Below, one piece after another: positions 43,101 to 49,100 of a DNA stretch of 64,000 nucleotides. The DNA is from Fasciolopsis buskii. Its lineage: Eukaryota > Platyhelminthes > Trematoda > Plagiorchiida > Fasciolidae. The position numbers were made by a program, and so were the translations under genes. The stretch is from NCBI GenBank assembly GCA_008360955.1, contig LUCM01009362.1:29777-93776 (forward strand), in the 5' to 3' direction. Position 1 is the stretch's first letter. Each line of letters starts with the position of its first letter. The notes below the pieces were generated by a model that did not search any database, was not told the DNA's origin, and was given only the letters and a program-made list of their open reading frames with translations.

Positions 43101-46100
43101 GGGGAAATCCCAGTCGAAATATGTAGAAAAGATCATATTTGTTGAAATAGCCAGTCGACTTAGTTCCGTGTAGGGGTCGAAGTTAACTACCGGGGTTTGG
43201 CTGTGCACGAGGTGAGCACTTCATTCTGAGTCTGTGACCGTGGCGTCCTCACAAACGTAATGAGATATCAAGTGGTAGCTGCGCAGGTCAAATAGCCTTC
43301 TTTTGAACTATTCGAGAATAGTTTATGTTCTTCATGTAGTTCCCTCGAGTTGTGGGATATTCAGAAGTTGTTTCTATCGTGACCACCGTTCTGCGGTTCA
43401 TTAAAGTGCACAAATTGAAGGAACCGAGATCCAGAGGCTAACGAGGTTTGAGAAAATGTGAGCTAACAGACTGAAAACCACCTACTACACTATTTGACAA
43501 TGAACCGTTGTGAGTGTCGGGCGTGTCACCAGTGGGGACACTATGGGTAGGCAGAAGAGGCAAACAGATTGGGTTGGAAACTGAAGAGACAGGTTGAATA
43601 AAAGAGAGGGAACTCTGAGCAGTAGCATACTTATCACTGTCCACCCCACCTGCGGTCGATGGGCAGCGCAGTCCTAATTATCCTGCGCGACGATCGATGC
43701 ATTATGGAATTATTTGTAGGCGTGTAACTCATGGGGATTGATGGACGGGTACTGTTAGGGAGTCCAGCCACTAAGCAGAATAACGACTAGGGTTCTCAAC
43801 CAAAGCCTTTGGTTCTGATAAGAACCTGATCGCAAGTCAGCGGGGAATAGCTGAGTGGAAGCCCATCTACTTCGATCAATTATTCGTTCACTCGTTTTTA
43901 CGACTGAGCTGCTAACTCAGATCAACCCCCAACTTGGGGGACCAGGAGACTACTTCGTCAGGCCTCTACCCATTGACCTTCTAGGCATGATTGGATCTCC
44001 GGCTTGAGATAAGCCATCCTGTATAGCTCGTTGGATCATGGAGGCACGCAAGCCGTCACACCACGTCAAGGTGTAGTCTCATTGTGACAGAAAGACTGTT
44101 TAAGCTTATACGCGACAGCGGTGGGCGGCGAACTTCGGTTAGTGAAGTCGTGTGCGATAGGACTGGAGAGCTCATCCATGGTAGACAACAATGGCTGGAC
44201 CGTTGGGCAGAGCACTTCAAGGACGTTTGGCCGGCCTAGCACTAACGTATTTAGGATTTTTCTTTTCTAATCTTATGGCAGATTAGACGCGCAGTGTATT
44301 AGAAGGGCTGTGCCACAGTTACTAAGACCCACCATAATATGGAGACGGAGTCAGAAACCGTGATCATGAAACTAGAAGTGGAATAGAAACAAGAAGCCTA
44401 AGTAGGTTAGTTGCGGTAATTAGCCGAGCGACACTCGTCTGCCACCAAAATAGCCGGCGGATCTGTGATTCGGACCTTTTGGTGACAGACGCTTAATCCA
44501 CATGACCATCGAGGCAACGTGCAACCCAGTGAAGAAAACATTAGCTAATGGGGCATGTCGGGTGGCTTAACGCTGAATGGTGACGATGATGATTCTTAAG
44601 AGAGGAAGGTCATAAATGGTTGGGAAAACATGAATAGAAAGGTGTCCCACAGTTTTACAGTTCGAAGAAAAGAGATTGCCGAGTGGAAATACGGCCTATA
44701 GTGAGTTACGGTGAGATGAATTGTTCAGGGCTGCCCCGAAGAGGAAAAAACAAAACAGAATAGGTAGAAAAACAGACACCGATGTAACCGAAAGAAGATG
44801 AGACATCAACTACACACTGAAAGTTGAACCTGGCCAATAAGCAAAAGAAAAGTGGACAAGGCTGGATAAACAAACGGCCGGCTTCGCGATGACTATTGCT
44901 CATCGGGCAACCGTAGCTGTTGTTTTCTTCTTACGATATGCTTAAAGAATAAGTAGAAAGAGGTACCATAGCGTCTAGCGCCCACTACACTGAAGACAGG
45001 ATTGACAAGTGCCACACTGAAACACAGAAGCACATTAGGTCCCAATGTATCAAATATGGCAGCAAGCTTTGCAGCAACAAATTCCCATCTATTACCAAGG
45101 CGACAAGCGGATCTTGGATGCAGACTTCTGACAATTTGGGGGGAGGGGCAGATGCTTAATCTGCTTGACTACCAACGGTCCAAAAATCGTTACATTAATT
45201 TCAGTTCGGACAAATTTTCACAACTATCAACACTGCACTAACGTGCTCTGATTTTGGTTCCTACCTCACAGCACCATTTGTTCCAACAGGAGCAGAACAA
45301 AAACGATTTCCGATGCAAGAACGCCACTGACTGCGACACTGAACCTCATCATCCGCTATCTCCAACCGTCGCTTTGGAGGACCTCGTGAACCCCAGGGCG
45401 GTGCTCTGAGTGTACCTACACCAACCAGCTCACCGATCAGAGCTTCTATACTGCTCCCTATATCAACACAGACCCACTCTTCAACCATTACCTGCCTCCA
45501 AGACTGGCGAACAACGAGGCAGTCGTTCTGTGGGCATCCCCAAAGCATATTCCAGCCATCCTGACCGATTCTAATTTAGTCCCTGCACTGTCAACGCCCA
45601 TGTTTCGGTGCCGCATGGCATCATCGGCTTCATTACTTCTGGCCATGCTCGATCTCTGACCGACAACTGGATGTCACGCTGACACCACAGATGCCGGCAG
45701 TGGCAGAACGAATAAGGTCATGGTGTTTGGACGCTAAGGTCGCGGATTCGAATCCTCCCACCGCCAGTCAACTTTCCCAATTGGCAGCCCTCTGCTGGCC
45801 GCGGCCCGCCTCCTGAAAATTGATGCACGTTTTGTTTCACTAATAAAGGAAGTAAAAGATAAAATTTGGTGAATGGGAACCGAACCCCACTGTATGTACA
45901 AAGACACATATACGACTGCCAAATGAGATACAATTACCAAAGCAACTAAATTTGTCCACTTCATCCAGTTGTTCTGCTGCAAGAACGAGGTTCGGCTTTT
46001 AGTCACTTCAGTCCTACAAAAGCATTTTACAATCCGAAAGTGTAAAACGCATCCCAAACATAACTACACTATCACTCCGACAATCGATACATCTGCAACT

Positions 46101-49100
46101 TTCTTCAGCACAACATCCTATGCATATTTCAAGTCCGACACTCCACCGCCTGCGCAGATGTTAGTCCCACCATTATCTATTGAGAGCAGGCCTATTTTCA
46201 AGACCATTTTAATGAACTCGGGTTCGGCTGTTCGAATACAGAGAATGGACAAGTTAAATTAATTTCTCAGGCACATCCTTCGGTGAAAGGGGGCCCCACA
46301 GAATTTGACGACCAACTGAGTCGAAAGCCGCTTTTAGATCCAGTGTGTGAGCATCCAAAGTTGAGTTCATGCTTGCGGATCTCATTTGAATCTACTGCAA
46401 GAAACAGGGTGTCTCAGCGATGAATATTCTTCTTCTCCAGTTATACCTCGGATACCTGAATAAATAGCCTAATCATTGTGAGAACAACGGTTCTCATATA
46501 TTCCAAAAACCAGATTGGCTTATTTAGAGTGTAGGGATGATTTCAGTCAACAAGCTACGATTGAAGCATTTCCCAGATATGCCATGGTAACGTAAACTAC
46601 AGGACTGGGTTTTCCAGAAGTTAAACGTGACTTTTCGTGTAAAGAATAGAGTAGGGCAAAATATTGTTTGACTCATTAAATGGGTACATATGCTCATAAT
46701 TTTGCAAAAAAGGTTACGTCAACGCTACCGTGTTCCAGCAAAAATGAACTCTGTAACAAGCTTGAAGCATGAGCGAGGTAGAAGGAACATGCTCCGTAAC
46801 CGCTGGGACCCACTACGGGGCGGAAAGAGGAACCGACAACGATGGCCCAGAAGCTTAGAGGGGCGTAGGATCATGTATAACCTCCGTGGACTAGGTGCAA
46901 TAACCGGCAGGGCGAGAGTGGATTGGCATGCATCACCGGATTGGCCGATGACGGATCTGGGATTCAAACCTCTGAGTATTTTTGGATGACAAGCTTAATC
47001 CACTTAACCATCGCCCGAAATTAAAAGCAAAGTAATCCTGACATGAGACAGTGAGAGACACTGCACACAAAGATTAGAGTGCAGTTTAGTCAACGCTTTG
47101 CCTTGCTACATGAACGCGGAAGCTAAATAGGGGGGAAAACAGGGTTTGCGAGGGTCAATGTGCAGTGTTAAACCGAAAACCGAGGCGTTCTTGAGCGGAA
47201 ATGACAGAATTCCGAACGCAGTGGATGGGTGTTATCAAGAATAATTTGATGGGTACATCCAGTGTGCATGTGCATGTTTATAGACATAAAGGAAGGTTTC
47301 TTAATTCAAATGATGCAAACCACGAATTATCATCAGACCATGGCGCAGAATTCCGAGTTCTTACCTTAAAAGTTTAAGAAATAATGCAGAGTGACGGGGT
47401 GAATATAGAGGTACATATTTAAGGATGACAGATTGATAGGTCTGGAAACAGGAAACAACGGCCACCGTGGCATATAAATGCAATTAAATGTGCGAAGATC
47501 CGCTGTTTTTGTTCATAATGACTCAGAGATATTTGAAACAATAAATGCTAGGATGACAGTTGTTAGTAACTAGTTAACTAACCACGAAATACGATTATCT
47601 TGAGGAGAGGGATACAGACGCACTCCGAATACTCGGATGAGTATGAACTAAGGCCAGAAGTAGCGGAAAGGAACGAGATAATTGAAAAACGTTCCCTAAA
47701 TTTGCTAAGATTAGCATCGCCGTAGGTAGAATGGCACTAGACAAGGTTATTTCCATGTTTTGAAAGGTGAGCTGGTAAGGTTTCTGAGTAGACGCGAACT
47801 ATCACTCGAACAAATACCACAAGCATCCTTTTCATGGTAAAGCTTTCTAATGTCCATCCTTCCAATATAGAGACTAATCCAGATACCACGAAGAACTGCC
47901 GCTCGATGGGTTCAGCTGATAACAGAATTAGTAGGAGGACAGGTAATACTTGAAACATAGTGCCTAAACGTAAATGTTCACTTCAATTGGTTGGTTTTAG
48001 TGTCCGAACGCCCAAACAGATATGGCAACAAGCTACCCAAGGCTGAAACTATTAAAGACTGGATCCCAGTCAACAGTCGTTTATGCCGTTCAGATGGACG
48101 GTTCCATTACCAGTTCGCCGAAAAATCGTTGTCTATTCGTCGTGATTGTTTATGCGTCCATTGATTCCAACTCAACTGAGGCCAAAAGACGTTGTGGTCG
48201 GTGCTGGTGATTTTAACGCCCAACTAGGCTACTTAGCGCAGATAGAAAGGCAAATCGGATGTCCATTTTCTGTCCCCGCTTATCGTGCCGACAAAAGTGA
48301 TTGTTTCATCCAAGCTTGTTTTGATCGCGGGCTGTTCCTGGCGAAAACCAATTTGCCACAAAAAGCGAAATCGGCTAACCTGGCCCTATCCTCCCCCACA
48401 AATTTAAACTTAGATCGATCGCATGGCCATCGGGAAAAGGTGGCGTGCATCAATCGAAGATTATCGGTCACTGTTTCACATTGGTGAACTCCGTTCATGC
48501 TATAATACGTGGTAGCTTCTGCTTACCCCTAGTATGTGATCACACCAGCACGAAAACCAAGTGTTCTGCACGGTTGATTCTAGATGATAATCGGCGACTT
48601 TATTTCTGGTCCGAGCTCTCAACCTAACTATCGTCATCTCCAAAATGTACAATGCTGCTTTGGAAGTGGCTTGACTCCAAGCCGAGTTGGATGACGTGGG
48701 TAGGTTTAATCAACTGGATAGCTGGATCTTACCTGATGGTCACATATCGGATGAAGTTTCTCCGTGCATACAGAAGGCTCAAGTGACATTTGACAGTTCG
48801 ATGCATCTACGGCGTTGAGGTGCGTTATGCTATACAGCTCAGAAACATGACCATTGAGAGATGTGCGAAGCCCTTCGGTGTTTGAACACTGTTGTCTCCG
48901 CAGTACTGGTAAAATATGGTTTTGTGAGTGCAGCAGGTTGAACCTAAGGTACTGTATCCAAAGGCAGTGAACGTGGATATATTATCGTGGTCTGGGCATC
49001 CTTTTGCATATCCACCGAACCATGGCCTCGAACGCTATTGTCGGAGGCACGCACCCACTGGAAAATGCCCAGTCGACAATATGAGAAAAACATATGAAAA

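Noticed and set aside
45720..45770. Possible true tRNA gene
   Set aside because: The A box is poor, and the same head with a shared non-tRNA body and tail occurs at 10716 and 60101, so it is a SINE.
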